Of a stretch of 36,731 nt of DNA, positions 27,710 through 36,602 are shown in pieces. The number at the start of each line of letters is the position of its first letter. The stretch's first letter is position 1. The DNA is taken from NCBI GenBank assembly GCA_039933785.1, contig JBDTNL010000036.1:1-36731 (forward strand), in the 5' to 3' direction. The position numbers and the translations under genes are program-made. The notes under the pieces are model-generated. The model saw nothing but the letters and a program-made list of their open reading frames with translations. It was not told the DNA's origin and made no database searches. The DNA comes from JBDTNL01 sp039933785. Lineage in GTDB: Bacteria > Acidobacteriota > Thermoanaerobaculia > Multivoradales > JAGPDF01.

Positions 27710-27736
27710 GTCACGCCCTTCGGAGGAGCCATCGTC

Positions 27737-28534
27737 ATGCGCCCGGTCCGCCATTCCTCGCTCATCGTCCTCGCCGTCGCCCTCGCTGTCGCCGTGCTCT
27801 CGGCCCGTTCGGCGGACGCGTACACGATCTATCTGAAGGACGGCTCGCGCCTGGTGGCGGCCGAGAAGTACAAGATCAAGGGCGACAAGGCGTTGATCAC
27901 GCTGCAGAACGGAACGGTGACCACCATAAAAGCATCCGAGATCGACGTCGCCCGCAGCGACCAGGCGAATACCGGCAACTACGGCACGGCGGTCGTGCTC
28001 GAAGGCAGCAAGGTGGCAGACACACCCGCACCGCCTCCGGCCGCGGCTCCGGGCTTGTCCGACCTCATCGCCTCGCGCGCCGTCGGCCCACGCGACCTGC
28101 CGGAAGTCAAGCGGGCGGCTCCGCCGCAGGCGGTCGAGGTTGCCGCCGGCAAGACCGCCGGCGGTTTCGCCGACTTCACGACTCTGCCCCACAATCCACT
28201 GGCGCTCGAGGTTTCGAGCGAGATTCAGAAGTCGTTCTTCGAGCATGGCCTGCGCGAGATTTCGATTTGGCGCGGCACCAAGCCGGACCGCGCGCTGGTC
28301 GAAGTCTCGGTGACCTCGGAAGCCACCGCGTTCAAGGCCCTGGCGGTGGCCGCCAAGGTACTGGACGAGTTCCGCACCAAGCATCCGGGCACCATCTCCG
28401 GAATCGAGCTTTCGCTGACCTCGAGCCAGAACGGGCGCGCCGGCCAGTTCCTGATGACTCCCGAGCAGGCCGCCGACCTCCTCGCGAACAAGGTCGAAAT
28501 CACGGCCTACTACGTCGACAACCTCCAGTTTTGA
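27737..28534 (+). CDS. Secreted hypothetical protein
   Basis: A 265-aa exported protein I cannot name. A signal peptide (about residues 8-27, ending SADA) precedes a short beta domain of the form YTIYLKDGSRLVAAEKYK...ITLQNGTVTTIKASEID (about 29-72), common in uncharacterised acidobacterial secreted proteins. A Pro/Ala-rich linker (about 95-150) and a conserved alpha/beta region (about 165-265, with VEVSVTSEATAFKALAVAAKVLDEF) follow. The ATG at 27737 has GGAGG about 9 nt upstream; the open frame continues upstream only as overlap with carA. Its stop overlaps the TTG start of the LOG-family gene. Confidence 0.75.
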   Translation: MRPVRHSSLIVLAVALAVAVLSARSADAYTIYLKDGSRLVAAEKYKIKGDKALITLQNGTVTTIKASEIDVARSDQANTGNYGTAVVLEGSKVADTPAPPPAAAPGLSDLIASRAVGPRDLPEVKRAAPPQAVEVAAGKTAGGFADFTTLPHNPLALEVSSEIQKSFFEHGLREISIWRGTKPDRALVEVSVTSEATAFKALAVAAKVLDEFRTKHPGTISGIELSLTSSQNGRAGQFLMTPEQAADLLANKVEITAYYVDNLQF

Positions 28535-29145
28535 CGGCTAGCCCACCGCTGGCGTCCTCGGCGCCGAAACGCGTCGCCATCTTCTGCGGCTCGCGGCACG
28601 GCCGTCGGCCGGCGTACGCCAGAGCCGCCGTCGCAGTGGGCACAGAGCTCGCGGCGCGCGGCATCGGAGTCGTCTACGGCGGCGGCAACGTCGGGCTGAT
28701 GGGCGTGCTCGCCGACGCGGCCCTGGCCGGCGGAGGCGACGTGATCGGCGTGATTCCCGAGTCGCTGATGGCCAAGGAGCTCGGGCACGGCGGAGTGACC
28801 CAATTGCATGTCGTCACCTCCATGCACGAGCGCAAGGCATTGATGGCGGACCTCTCGGACGCCTTCCTCGCACTGCCTGGCGGGTTCGGAACCTACGAGG
28901 AGATCCTCGAGATCACCACCTGGGCCCAGCTCGGCCTGCACGCCAAGCCGTTCGGCCTGCTCGACATCGAAGGTTTCTATCAACCTCTCCTGGCACAGTT
29001 CGAGCGCGCCGTCGACGACGGTTTCATCGAGCCTGCGCAGCGCGAGCTCCTGCTGGTCGAGCAGAATGCGGAGACCATGGTCGAGCGTTTGCTCACTCAT
29101 CGCCCCCAGCACTTTGACCGCTGGCTCGAGCGCAGCGAGCGCTAG
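28531..29145 (+). CDS. LOG family protein (cytokinin riboside 5'-monophosphate phosphoribohydrolase-like)
   Basis: A 204-aa Rossmann-like protein of the LOG/TIGR00730 family, which hydrolyses nucleoside 5'-monophosphates (AMP-type or N6-modified) to base and ribose 5-phosphate. The motifs are AIFCGSRHG (16-24), VVYGGGNVGLMG (47-58), the catalytic Arg in MHERKALM and the hallmark PGGFGTYEE (116-124). The start is TTG at 28531, which overlaps the previous TGA; no in-frame ATG or GTG lies closer to the conserved N-terminus. In bacteria without plants as partner the role is probably nucleotide salvage. Confidence 0.9.
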   Translation: MTASPPLASSAPKRVAIFCGSRHGRRPAYARAAVAVGTELAARGIGVVYGGGNVGLMGVLADAALAGGGDVIGVIPESLMAKELGHGGVTQLHVVTSMHERKALMADLSDAFLALPGGFGTYEEILEITTWAQLGLHAKPFGLLDIEGFYQPLLAQFERAVDDGFIEPAQRELLLVEQNAETMVERLLTHRPQHFDRWLERSER

Positions 29146-29168
29146 GTGCCCCCCCTGGAACCTCACCT

Positions 29169-29468
29169 TCACTCGACCAGGTTGTAGATCTCGCGCGATC
29201 CGCTCTCGCAGTACGGCACGAAGGTGTCGTACCAAGAGCGCCACTCGGGCGATCCGGTCACCTTCTTCATCTCCTGTTCGAACGCCGCGAGGTTCTCGAA
29301 CTCCAGCTCGTGCACGATGGTGTAGGAGACCCCGACCAGATCGGTCAACAGCCGGGACTTGGCTTTGAGCCCGAGCTTCTCGACCATGCCTCGAACCTCC
29401 TTGAACGCCGCCACGGCGGGCTTCGCCTGGCCGAACTTGACGCGAAAAACGTTCCTCACCACGATCAT
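29169..29468 (-). CDS. Small NIPSNAP/dimeric alpha-beta barrel-like protein
   Basis: A 99-aa soluble protein with the pattern of a ferredoxin-like dimeric alpha-beta barrel: beta MIVVRNVFRVK, helix PAVAAFKEVRGMVEKLG, beta SRLLTDLVGVSYTIVHELEF, helix NLAAFEQEMKKVTG, then PEWRSWYDTFVPYCESGSREIYNLV, close to NIPSNAP-type C-termini. Start: ATG 29468, with GGAGGAG ending about 6 nt upstream; an in-frame GTG 15 nt earlier would lie on the ribosome binding site. It stands alone between two plus-strand genes. Function unknown. Confidence 0.75.
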   Translation of the reverse strand: MIVVRNVFRVKFGQAKPAVAAFKEVRGMVEKLGLKAKSRLLTDLVGVSYTIVHELEFENLAAFEQEMKKVTGSPEWRSWYDTFVPYCESGSREIYNLVE

Positions 29469-29539
29469 GTCGCCCTCCTCCACCAGCGTGTCGCCCCTGG
29501 ATCGGGGCCAAACACCCGAGCACCTGGCATCATAGTCCC

Positions 29540-30379
<840 letters not shown>

Positions 30380-30386
30380 AACTCGC

Positions 30387-30929
30387 TCAGTTCGGCTTGA
30401 CGCCCAAATACGAGCCCGCGACCTTGACCGCGTTGTAAATGCTGTCCGAATCCTGGGTGAACGAGCGCGCGAACAGCTCTTCACCCTTGGCCCGATCACC
30501 CTTCAGTACGTAGTAGGAGCCGATCTCGGCCAGCCAGTCCTGGTCCTTGGGCTCGAGCTCGAGAACCTTGTCGAACGAGGTCTTCGCCTTGTCCCACTCG
30601 CCCGCTTCGAGATAGATCTTGCCGATCCGGTACCAGTCGCCGGCCTTCACCTTCTTGTCGGCGAGCACCCGATCGAAGGCCGCCTGGGCGCCGGCCTTGT
30701 CGCCGGAGAGATAATTCACCCGGGCGACCGCGATCTTTTCCCAACTTCCTTCCTTGTCCGCCATGGTTTGCGCCGCCGTGAGCACGGCGTGGCCGGCGTC
30801 CTTGGTCGACTTGCTCGTGAACAGGTCGGCGCCGAGCAGCCCCTTCTTCGACGCCCAAGCCCCCGCGACCACACCCACGACGAAGACCGCCAACACCACC
30901 GCGATCCGCACTGCTTGTTTGGTTCTCAT
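30387..30929 (-). CDS. Membrane-anchored TPR protein
   Basis: A 180-aa protein with an N-terminal transmembrane helix or signal anchor (about residues 8-27, VRIAVVLAVFVVGVVAGAWA) and TPR-like helix pairs from about residue 60 to 160 (GSWEKIAVARVNYLSGDKAGAQAAFDRVL, DWYRIGKIYLEAGEWDKAKTSFDKVLELEPKD, WLAEIGSYYVLKGDRAKGEELFARSF). Such proteins act as scaffolds; the partner is unknown. ATG 30929 has AGGGG about 7 nt upstream. It is last in the minus-strand operon from HMG-CoA reductase, 18 nt after the 111-aa protein gene. Confidence 0.85.
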   Translation of the reverse strand: MRTKQAVRIAVVLAVFVVGVVAGAWASKKGLLGADLFTSKSTKDAGHAVLTAAQTMADKEGSWEKIAVARVNYLSGDKAGAQAAFDRVLADKKVKAGDWYRIGKIYLEAGEWDKAKTSFDKVLELEPKDQDWLAEIGSYYVLKGDRAKGEELFARSFTQDSDSIYNAVKVAGSYLGVKPN

Positions 30930-30947
30930 CGCTATCCCCTTTTCAAA

Positions 30948-31283
30948 TCAGGAAGGTACTTCATGGTCTTCGCCGCCACCGGGGAGACCGAGAAAGCGCT
31001 GCACGGTCATCCCGACACTGCGAGTGAAACGCTGCGCGTAGCTCTCCACCTCGCCGACCTGCTCATCCAGAAACATGCGCTCGACGCGAAACAGCGGCAC
31101 GAACATGGTGACCAGCCCGAGATCCGGCACTCCACGGCGGGCTGCCTGGATCATCCAGTCCTCGAAGCTGCTGACGCTGATCGCGCGCAGGACGATCCCC
31201 GCGGCATTGAGCTCGTCGAGCACGCCCCAGAATTTCTCGGTGGGGTGGATCAGATGCAGGATGACGAGATCGCCGCGTTTCAT
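30948..31283 (-). CDS. Conserved 111-aa hypothetical protein in methylmalonyl-CoA operon
   Basis: A soluble protein I cannot name: KRGDLVILHLIHPTEKFWGV at the N-terminus, LNAAGIVLRAISVSSFEDW in the middle, and GLVTMFVPLFRVERMFLDE followed by a helical C-terminus. The strand-rich first half with FWGVLDEL and the PLFRVERM segment looks conserved rather than random, and the GC-rich third-position pattern fits coding. ATG 31283 overlaps the epimerase stop (ATGA), so it is translated with meaB and mce. A regulatory or accessory role in propionyl/methylmalonyl-CoA metabolism is possible but unproven. Confidence 0.75.
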   Translation of the reverse strand: MKRGDLVILHLIHPTEKFWGVLDELNAAGIVLRAISVSSFEDWMIQAARRGVPDLGLVTMFVPLFRVERMFLDEQVGEVESYAQRFTRSVGMTVQRFLGLPGGGEDHEVPS

Positions 31284-31711
31284 GAAGGTATTCCCAAACC
31301 GCTCGCTTCGCTCGCGCCCTGTTCCGAGAGCTCGAGCAGGACGCCGCCGGCACTCTTCGGATGGACGAATTGCACCCAACATCCGCCGGCGCCGCGGGTC
31401 GGCTGCGGCCGCAGGATTTCGAGCCCAGCGGCGCGCAGGCGCGCATCGTCGGCGTGCACGTCGTCCGTGGCCAGGCAAAGATGATGGATTCCGGGGCCGC
31501 GTTTCTCCAGGAACTTCGCGATCGGCGATTCGACGGAGAGCGGCTCGAGCAGCTCGATGTAGCTCTCGCCGCAAGCGATCATAGCGACCCTGACGCCTTC
31601 GTGAGGCACGTCCTCGATCCCCTCCACCGTCATTCCAAGAGTCTCGTAAAGCACCCGCGCCTCGGCGACCGAGCGCACCGCGATACCGACGTGCGCGATC
31701 TTGCCGATCAT
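31280..31711 (-). CDS. mce: Methylmalonyl-CoA epimerase
   Basis: A 143-aa vicinal-oxygen-chelate (glyoxalase-fold) enzyme that interconverts (R)- and (S)-methylmalonyl-CoA in propionate metabolism. It begins with IGKIAHVGIAVRSVAEA (metal ligand His7) and has the second half-domain segment GPGIHHLCLATDDV with paired His, and ends with VQFVHPKSAGGVLLELSEQ (final Glu ligand), all typical of the family. Its start overlaps the meaB stop and its stop overlaps the start of the 111-aa gene, both ATGA. The mutase genes themselves are not in this window. Confidence 0.93.
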   Translation of the reverse strand: MIGKIAHVGIAVRSVAEARVLYETLGMTVEGIEDVPHEGVRVAMIACGESYIELLEPLSVESPIAKFLEKRGPGIHHLCLATDDVHADDARLRAAGLEILRPQPTRGAGGCWVQFVHPKSAGGVLLELSEQGASEASGLGIPS

Positions 31712-32703
31712 CGCTCACTCCGCGCCGCGTCACCGAGATGGGTCACTCCGGTGAAGAGCGTGTCGGCCAGGGTATACGGATCTACCCGCGCACTGAAGCC
31801 GCGCTCGACTTCTCTTTCCAGCCCGAGCGTCGTTTCGGCGGCGGCCAGCACGCGTGCCTTGAGGATGCTCTCGACGCGCAAGCGCAGGTGACTGCGACGG
31901 CGCACCGCGAGCTCTCCGCTCTCCGCGAGGTAGGCGCGATGACGCGCGATCTCCGCCGCCAGCTCCTCGACGCCCTGCCCCAGGCTCGCGACCGTGCGCA
32001 GGATCGGCGGCAGCCAGGCGCCCATCTCCTGATCGAGCTCGAGCGAGCCCTGGAGGTCGCGTGCGGTGCGCTCGACGCCGTCGCGATCGGCCTTGTTGAC
32101 GACGAAGATGTCGGCGATCTCCATGATGCCGGCCTTGATCGCCTGAATGTCGTCGCCGAGTCCGGGCAGGGTGACCACCACCACCGTATCGACGCTCCGC
32201 ACCACGTCCACCTCGTCCTGTCCAACCCCGACGGTCTCGACCAAGACCCAATCGAAGCCCGCCGCATCGAGCACGTCCACCGCATCCCGGGTCGCCGGCG
32301 CCAGGCCGCCCATCGCTCCACGGGTCGCCATCGAGCGGATGAAGACGCCCGGGTCGGTATAGAGCGTCTGCATGCGAATGCGGTCGCCGAGCAGTGCACC
32401 GCCGCTGTACGGGCTGGTCGGATCGACCGCGAGGATACCCACGGTCTCGCCGCCGGCGCGCAGGACTCGGGCCAGGCGATCGGTGAGGGTGCTCTTTCCG
32501 GCTCCCGGAGGGCCGGTGATCCCAACCACCCGGGCACGGCCGGTGCGGGGGTAGATGTGGCGCACGAGCCGGCGCTGCGCCTCGCCACCGCCCTCAACGA
32601 CGCTGATCGCCCGCCCGACAGACCGCGGTCGGCGCTGTTCTAAGCCCTCGATCAGGGCGTCGAACGCGGTCGATGGAGAGAAAACGGACTCGGCCGGCGG
32701 CAT
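31708..32703 (-). CDS. meaB: Methylmalonyl-CoA mutase-associated GTPase MeaB (ArgK family)
   Basis: A 331-aa G3E GTPase that protects and reloads methylmalonyl-CoA mutase with its B12 cofactor. The Walker A motif GITGPPGAGKST is near residue 63, then AVDPTSPYSGGALLGDRIRM (switch region and base metal site), VETVGVGQDEVDV, and the guanine-specificity NKAD. Length and C-terminal dimerisation region are normal. ATG 32703 has GGAGA 5 nt upstream. It lies 12 nt after the HMG-CoA reductase gene and overlaps mce by 4 nt. Confidence 0.95.
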   Translation of the reverse strand: MPPAESVFSPSTAFDALIEGLEQRRPRSVGRAISVVEGGGEAQRRLVRHIYPRTGRARVVGITGPPGAGKSTLTDRLARVLRAGGETVGILAVDPTSPYSGGALLGDRIRMQTLYTDPGVFIRSMATRGAMGGLAPATRDAVDVLDAAGFDWVLVETVGVGQDEVDVVRSVDTVVVVTLPGLGDDIQAIKAGIMEIADIFVVNKADRDGVERTARDLQGSLELDQEMGAWLPPILRTVASLGQGVEELAAEIARHRAYLAESGELAVRRRSHLRLRVESILKARVLAAAETTLGLEREVERGFSARVDPYTLADTLFTGVTHLGDAARSER

Positions 32704-32715
32704 TGAATCTCCATC

Positions 32716-33951
32716 CTAGCCGGCTTTCTTCTCCGGTCGATTCCGCCCGTACGCTTCGTGCGCACCGACCAATCCGCCGGCGGCGATCGCGGCCATCAGC
32801 GAAATCTCGCCGGCGAGGAGGTAGGCGGCGGTGATTTCCGCCAGCTTGCGGGCCTTGCCAGTTCCGACGCAGCCCATCATTTCCAGGCAGGCATGCGCAG
32901 TGCCCTGACTGGTGCCACCGCCAACCGTGCCCAGAGTGAGCGATGGCAGAGTGACGCTGGCGAACAGGTCGCCCTCCGCGGTCACTTCGAATTGCAGGAG
33001 GCCGACGGCGGCGTTGGTGATGTTGGCAACGTCCTGGCCGCAGGCGATGTAGAGCGCCGCCAGGCCATTGGCGAAGTGCGCGTTGCAGGTGGTAGCACCT
33101 TCGTGAAACTGCGCCAGGACGTTGGAGTGCCAGAGATCGAGGATTTGTGCCGGAGTCGTGCCGAGGTACATACGCACGGCGCGCTCCGGTAGCCGGGCCC
33201 CGGCCACCACCTTCTTGCCCTTGCCACCGAGGAACAACGACGAGCTGGCGTGTTTCTCCGAGTCGGCCGCGCTGAAGAGATAGAAGCGCACCGCCGTGCT
33301 GTTCTCCACCAGAAATCGGCAGGCCCGGTCCGTCGCCTTGGCGATCATGTTCATGCCACTGGCGTCGCCGGTCGAGAACGAGAAGTGCACCATGACTCGA
33401 CGCCCAACCGGCAGGGGCTCTAGACGCAGGAGTCGGCCATGAGAGGTGGTCGCTTCGGCCTCAGCGCGCACCGCCTCGAAGCGCTGGGGCAGATCGCGCG
33501 CAAACGCGTGAGCCTCTTCGATCGTCTCGAAGACGAAAACCGGAGTGATGCGGTTCTCGTCGACATAAATCCGCACGGTTGCCCCGCCGGTGCGAGTAAG
33601 CGCCAGCGCGCCGCGCTCGTAGGAAAGCACCAACGCGCCCTCGGTCGTCGCCATGGGCACGAAAAAGATCCCCTCGGCATGCTCGCCGCGCACCAGAAGC
33701 GGGCCAGCCACTCCCAGTGGCACCTGCACGGCACCGATCGGATTCTCGATGTTCCCGCGCATGCTCTCGGCCGGAAAGGCGAACTCGCCGAGCATCGTCA
33801 AGTCCGCGCCGCAACGCTCTTGCACCCAGCGCCGCCGTGACGCCACGTCCTCGGCCGAATACCCTCGGTCGGGGCCGGCAAAGCGGGGAAGCAGCTCCGC
33901 CCGGGCGGGCTCGGCACGCGGCGGCGGCAAAACGGTCGCTTCATCAATCAA
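32716..33951 (-). CDS. HMG-CoA reductase, class I-like
   Basis: A 411-aa soluble enzyme that reduces 3-hydroxy-3-methylglutaryl-CoA with NADPH to mevalonate. The motifs match class I enzymes: ENPIGAVQVPLGVAGPL, ATTEGALV (catalytic Glu), STGDASGMNMI, a Lys in DSEKHASS (where eukaryotic enzymes have DKKP), GKGKKVVAGA, GQDVANI (catalytic Asp), GTVGGGTSQGTAHACLEMMG and the C-terminal GAHEAYGRN (catalytic His). The start is TTG 33951, with GGGAG 6 nt upstream; the start codon overlaps a TCAATTGA octamer. It heads the operon with meaB and mce. No other mevalonate gene is visible here. Confidence 0.92.
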   Translation of the reverse strand: MIDEATVLPPPRAEPARAELLPRFAGPDRGYSAEDVASRRRWVQERCGADLTMLGEFAFPAESMRGNIENPIGAVQVPLGVAGPLLVRGEHAEGIFFVPMATTEGALVLSYERGALALTRTGGATVRIYVDENRITPVFVFETIEEAHAFARDLPQRFEAVRAEAEATTSHGRLLRLEPLPVGRRVMVHFSFSTGDASGMNMIAKATDRACRFLVENSTAVRFYLFSAADSEKHASSSLFLGGKGKKVVAGARLPERAVRMYLGTTPAQILDLWHSNVLAQFHEGATTCNAHFANGLAALYIACGQDVANITNAAVGLLQFEVTAEGDLFASVTLPSLTLGTVGGGTSQGTAHACLEMMGCVGTGKARKLAEITAAYLLAGEISLMAAIAAGGLVGAHEAYGRNRPEKKAG

Positions 33952-33955
33952 TTGA
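33948..33955. promoter_or_regulatory. TCAATTGA palindrome over the HMG-CoA reductase start
   Basis: A palindromic octamer in a GC-rich context; a second copy (within CTCAATTGAG) lies 73 bp away at 34020-34029 in the same divergent gap. A possible operator, by inference only. Confidence 0.3.
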
Positions 33956-34019
33956 ATCTCCCACGGTTGTGGCGCAATCCTATCCGCTCGGCGCGGTGTA
34001 ACCTCAGGGCTGCTGTCGA

Positions 34020-34029
34020 CTCAATTGAG
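34020..34029. promoter_or_regulatory. CTCAATTGAG palindrome in divergent gap
   Basis: A perfect 10-bp palindrome 47 bp before the small secreted protein gene, sharing the octamer core with 33948-33955. Confidence 0.3.
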
Positions 34030-34076
34030 GGTGAGCTTTGCATTCCGCAGAGCGACGCACCTCGGAGGATTGACCC

Positions 34077-34418
34077 ATGAAGAAACTCAGCCTGCGGCTC
34101 GGAATCGCGCTCCTCTGCCTGGCGGTCTCGCCTCTGCTGGCCGCGCCGGCGGCGCAGACCATGACCGGGTGGGTGACCGACTCGCATTGCGGCCTGAAGG
34201 ACGCCGGCGCGAAGCACACCTCGGCCTGCGCCACGAAGTGCGCGAAGGACGGCACCATCCAGTTCGTGAACGATTCCGACAAGAAGGTCTACGAAGTCGA
34301 CAAGGCCCACTGGGACGCGGCCATCGCAGAGGTCGGTCACTTGGTCACGGTGACGGGCATGGTCGATGGCGGCGCGATCGCGGTGTCGAAGATCGAGGCC
34401 GCAAAGGTCGGCTCCTGA
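34077..34418 (+). CDS. Small secreted protein, DUF5818-like
   Basis: A 113-aa exported protein. The signal peptide covers about residues 1-25 (SLRLGIALLCLAVSPLLAAPA). The mature part starts with MTGWVTDSHCGLKDAGAKHT and continues ACATKCAKDG, VNDSDKKVYEVD and VTVTGMVDGGAIAVSKIE, a small beta domain with three cysteines (SHCG, SACATKC). This pattern is frequent in acidobacterial genomes and resembles DUF5818; no function is known. GGAGG lies about 8 nt before ATG 34077. A long inverted repeat follows the gene. Confidence 0.82.
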   Translation: MKKLSLRLGIALLCLAVSPLLAAPAAQTMTGWVTDSHCGLKDAGAKHTSACATKCAKDGTIQFVNDSDKKVYEVDKAHWDAAIAEVGHLVTVTGMVDGGAIAVSKIEAAKVGS

Positions 34419-34432
34419 GGTAACGGTTTGGA

Positions 34433-34488
34433 GGGTCCGAGATCCTTCGCTCGAACAGTCCGGGCGAAGCGAAGGATCTCGGCGACCC
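34433..34488. repeat. Long inverted repeat, terminator or dispersed intergenic repeat
   Basis: CCGAGATCCTTCGCT (34437-34451) and AGCGAAGGATCTCGG (34468-34482) are perfect 15-bp arms with a 16-nt loop. The pairing extends by GGGT/ACCC past a 2-nt bulge. The arm sequence resembles an intergenic repeat seen in many unrelated genomes. It lies 14 nt after the small secreted protein gene and may also stop transcription; no U-tract follows. Confidence 0.65.
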
Positions 34489-34585
34489 CGACAAAATTTG
34501 CTCCCGCTCGGCCAGCCCCTCCAGCGCGTCAGGTTGTCCCACGAACGCGGGCTGTTGGCCGTTTCTATGTGATTATCGCAAAATC

Positions 34586-36589
34586 ATGACGCCGACACGC
34601 TCCCCGTACCTCACCCTCGCACTGCTTCTACTCTCGGCTCAACCCCTTCTCGCGGGCGCCAACCGCTGGACCCCCTTCGGTCCAGACGCGGGAGGCTTGC
34701 GCGTCCTGGCCGCGACCCCGCAGGACGCGGACACGCTGTACGGAGCGGTCCCCTGGGGTCCTTCCAGTAGCGACACTCGAGTGGTGAAGAGCACGAACGG
34801 CGGCGTCTCCTGGACCGACGCGAACAGTGGTCTCGAGGGCAGGAGGGTCATGACGCTCGCGGTCGACCCGGCAGACGAACGGCGACTCATCGCGCTCGTT
34901 GCGGTCACCGGCTGTGGGACCGTGAACCCTGGCGGCGTCTACCGCAGCGACGATGCCGCGGCCCACTGGACGCTGATGGCCACCAGCGACCAGCTCGGTG
35001 GCCTCGCTTGCCGCGGAAGCCTGGCGATTTCCGGTGGCAGCCTTCTGGTGGGTACGCGATACGGCGTTGCCCGCAGCGTCGATCTCGGCGAGACCTGGAA
35101 CACGACCCTGCTCACCCCCAACCCGGACGGCATCCACACCCTGGCGGTGAGCTCGACGAATCCCCAAATCGTTTTCGCCGCGGGCAACGGCGGGCAGTTC
35201 AAGACTGTCGATGGAGGTCTGCACTGGACCGTGCTGGCGCCGAGCGCACAGCCCCTCCAAACCCTCTCGCTCGCCGTGGCACCGAGCGACGCCGAGTCTC
35301 TCTACCTTTACGGGGCGTTCGGGATCGCGCGCTCGCGCGATGCCGGCGTCACCTGGGATCCGATCCTCCCCGGAGCGCCGGGCGGCGGCGGACTGGACGG
35401 CGCGCCCCTGACGGTCGACGCGCACGACCGCGACACGCTGTATCTCGCCACGTACGACGGTCTCTTCATCAGTCGCGACGGCGGCGCCCATTTTCATGCC
35501 GCGCATCAAGGGCTACCCGAGCTCAGGGCCGCGTACGTGCGCTACTCCGGTGCGACCGCGTTGGCTATCGATGCTCAGCAGGACGTGCTGCTCGCGACCC
35601 AGACCGGACTCTTTGGCAGCGAGGACGCGGGAGTTCACTGGACCGCGCTGTCCAACCGCGGCCTGCATCAGAATCCAGTGCCGTTCCTTCGCCTCGATCC
35701 GTTCGACTCACGCCACATCTTGATCTCGAGCTTCGAGAGCGTGTACCTCTCGCGCGACGGCGGTGCCACGTTCTCCCCGGCCAACGGCCTACCCCCCGGG
35801 TACCTCTACGACCTGGAGTTCGATGCGGTCGCACCCGGGCGCGCCCTCGCCCTGCTCGGCACCACGTACTCGGCGAACCCCGCGGTATGGACGAGCGCCG
35901 ACGGGGGAGCGCACTGGGCGCGCGCCATCGGTGTGCCCCCTGGAAGCCGAGGCATCGCCGAGGCTGGGGCCGGTGCTCTCGCCGCGATCTCCGGCGCGCG
36001 GATCTTTCACAGCGTCAACGGCGGCGCCACCTGGAAGCGCGTGCTCGAGGTGACACCCACGGACGACCGCGGGTACTTCGCCTTCAGTCAACTCTCGATC
36101 CATCCCCAGGACTCCAGCGTCTGGTTCGCCACTGGGTATGACAACCATCTGCACGGAGTCTCCGAACCCGTCCTCTTCCTGAGCCGCGACTCGGGCGCGC
36201 ACTGGGTGCGTTGGAGCGAATTCACCCAGGCCTTCGCCATCGATGCGAGTCATCCGCAGTTCGTCTACACGGCGCGCGGCGCCGAGATCTTCCGGCAAAA
36301 AATCGGTAGCTCGCAGGTCAACAAGATTGCGACGCTCGAGCCCAACGTGCCGATTGCCGCGCTGGTCATCGACCGGCGGGATCCCCGGGTCTTCTATGCG
36401 GCGACGGCTCAGCTCGGCATTTACCGGAGCACGGACCGCGGCGCGACCTGGAATTCCCTCTCGGCCGGCCTGCCGCTGTCGGGAGAGGTTCCGGTGACTG
36501 CGTTGGAGCAGGACCGGCAGAATCCGAACCGGCTCTACTCGACGCCAAACACCGGCGGACTCTGGAGATTCGACCTGCCGGCGAACTGA
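34586..36589 (+). CDS. Secreted Asp-box (BNR/sortilin-like) propeller protein
   Basis: A 667-aa exported protein. The signal peptide (about residues 8-24, ending PLLAGA) precedes a chain of twelve Asp-box motifs of the S-x-D-x-G-x-x-W type, among them STNGGVSW, SVDLGETW, TVDGGLHW, SRDAGVTW, SRDGGAHF, SEDAGVHW, SADGGAHW, SVNGGATW and STDRGATW. These build one or two multi-bladed beta-propellers like sortilin/VPS10 and exo-alpha-sialidase-related folds. No sialidase Arg triad or other catalytic site is apparent, so a binding or surface role is more likely. The start is ATG 34586. It lies 30 nt from the convergent acyl-CoA dehydrogenase stop region. Confidence 0.88.
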   Translation: MTPTRSPYLTLALLLLSAQPLLAGANRWTPFGPDAGGLRVLAATPQDADTLYGAVPWGPSSSDTRVVKSTNGGVSWTDANSGLEGRRVMTLAVDPADERRLIALVAVTGCGTVNPGGVYRSDDAAAHWTLMATSDQLGGLACRGSLAISGGSLLVGTRYGVARSVDLGETWNTTLLTPNPDGIHTLAVSSTNPQIVFAAGNGGQFKTVDGGLHWTVLAPSAQPLQTLSLAVAPSDAESLYLYGAFGIARSRDAGVTWDPILPGAPGGGGLDGAPLTVDAHDRDTLYLATYDGLFISRDGGAHFHAAHQGLPELRAAYVRYSGATALAIDAQQDVLLATQTGLFGSEDAGVHWTALSNRGLHQNPVPFLRLDPFDSRHILISSFESVYLSRDGGATFSPANGLPPGYLYDLEFDAVAPGRALALLGTTYSANPAVWTSADGGAHWARAIGVPPGSRGIAEAGAGALAAISGARIFHSVNGGATWKRVLEVTPTDDRGYFAFSQLSIHPQDSSVWFATGYDNHLHGVSEPVLFLSRDSGAHWVRWSEFTQAFAIDASHPQFVYTARGAEIFRQKIGSSQVNKIATLEPNVPIAALVIDRRDPRVFYAATAQLGIYRSTDRGATWNSLSAGLPLSGEVPVTALEQDRQNPNRLYSTPNTGGLWRFDLPAN

Positions 36590-36602
36590 ACCGCCGGCCG
36601 AC

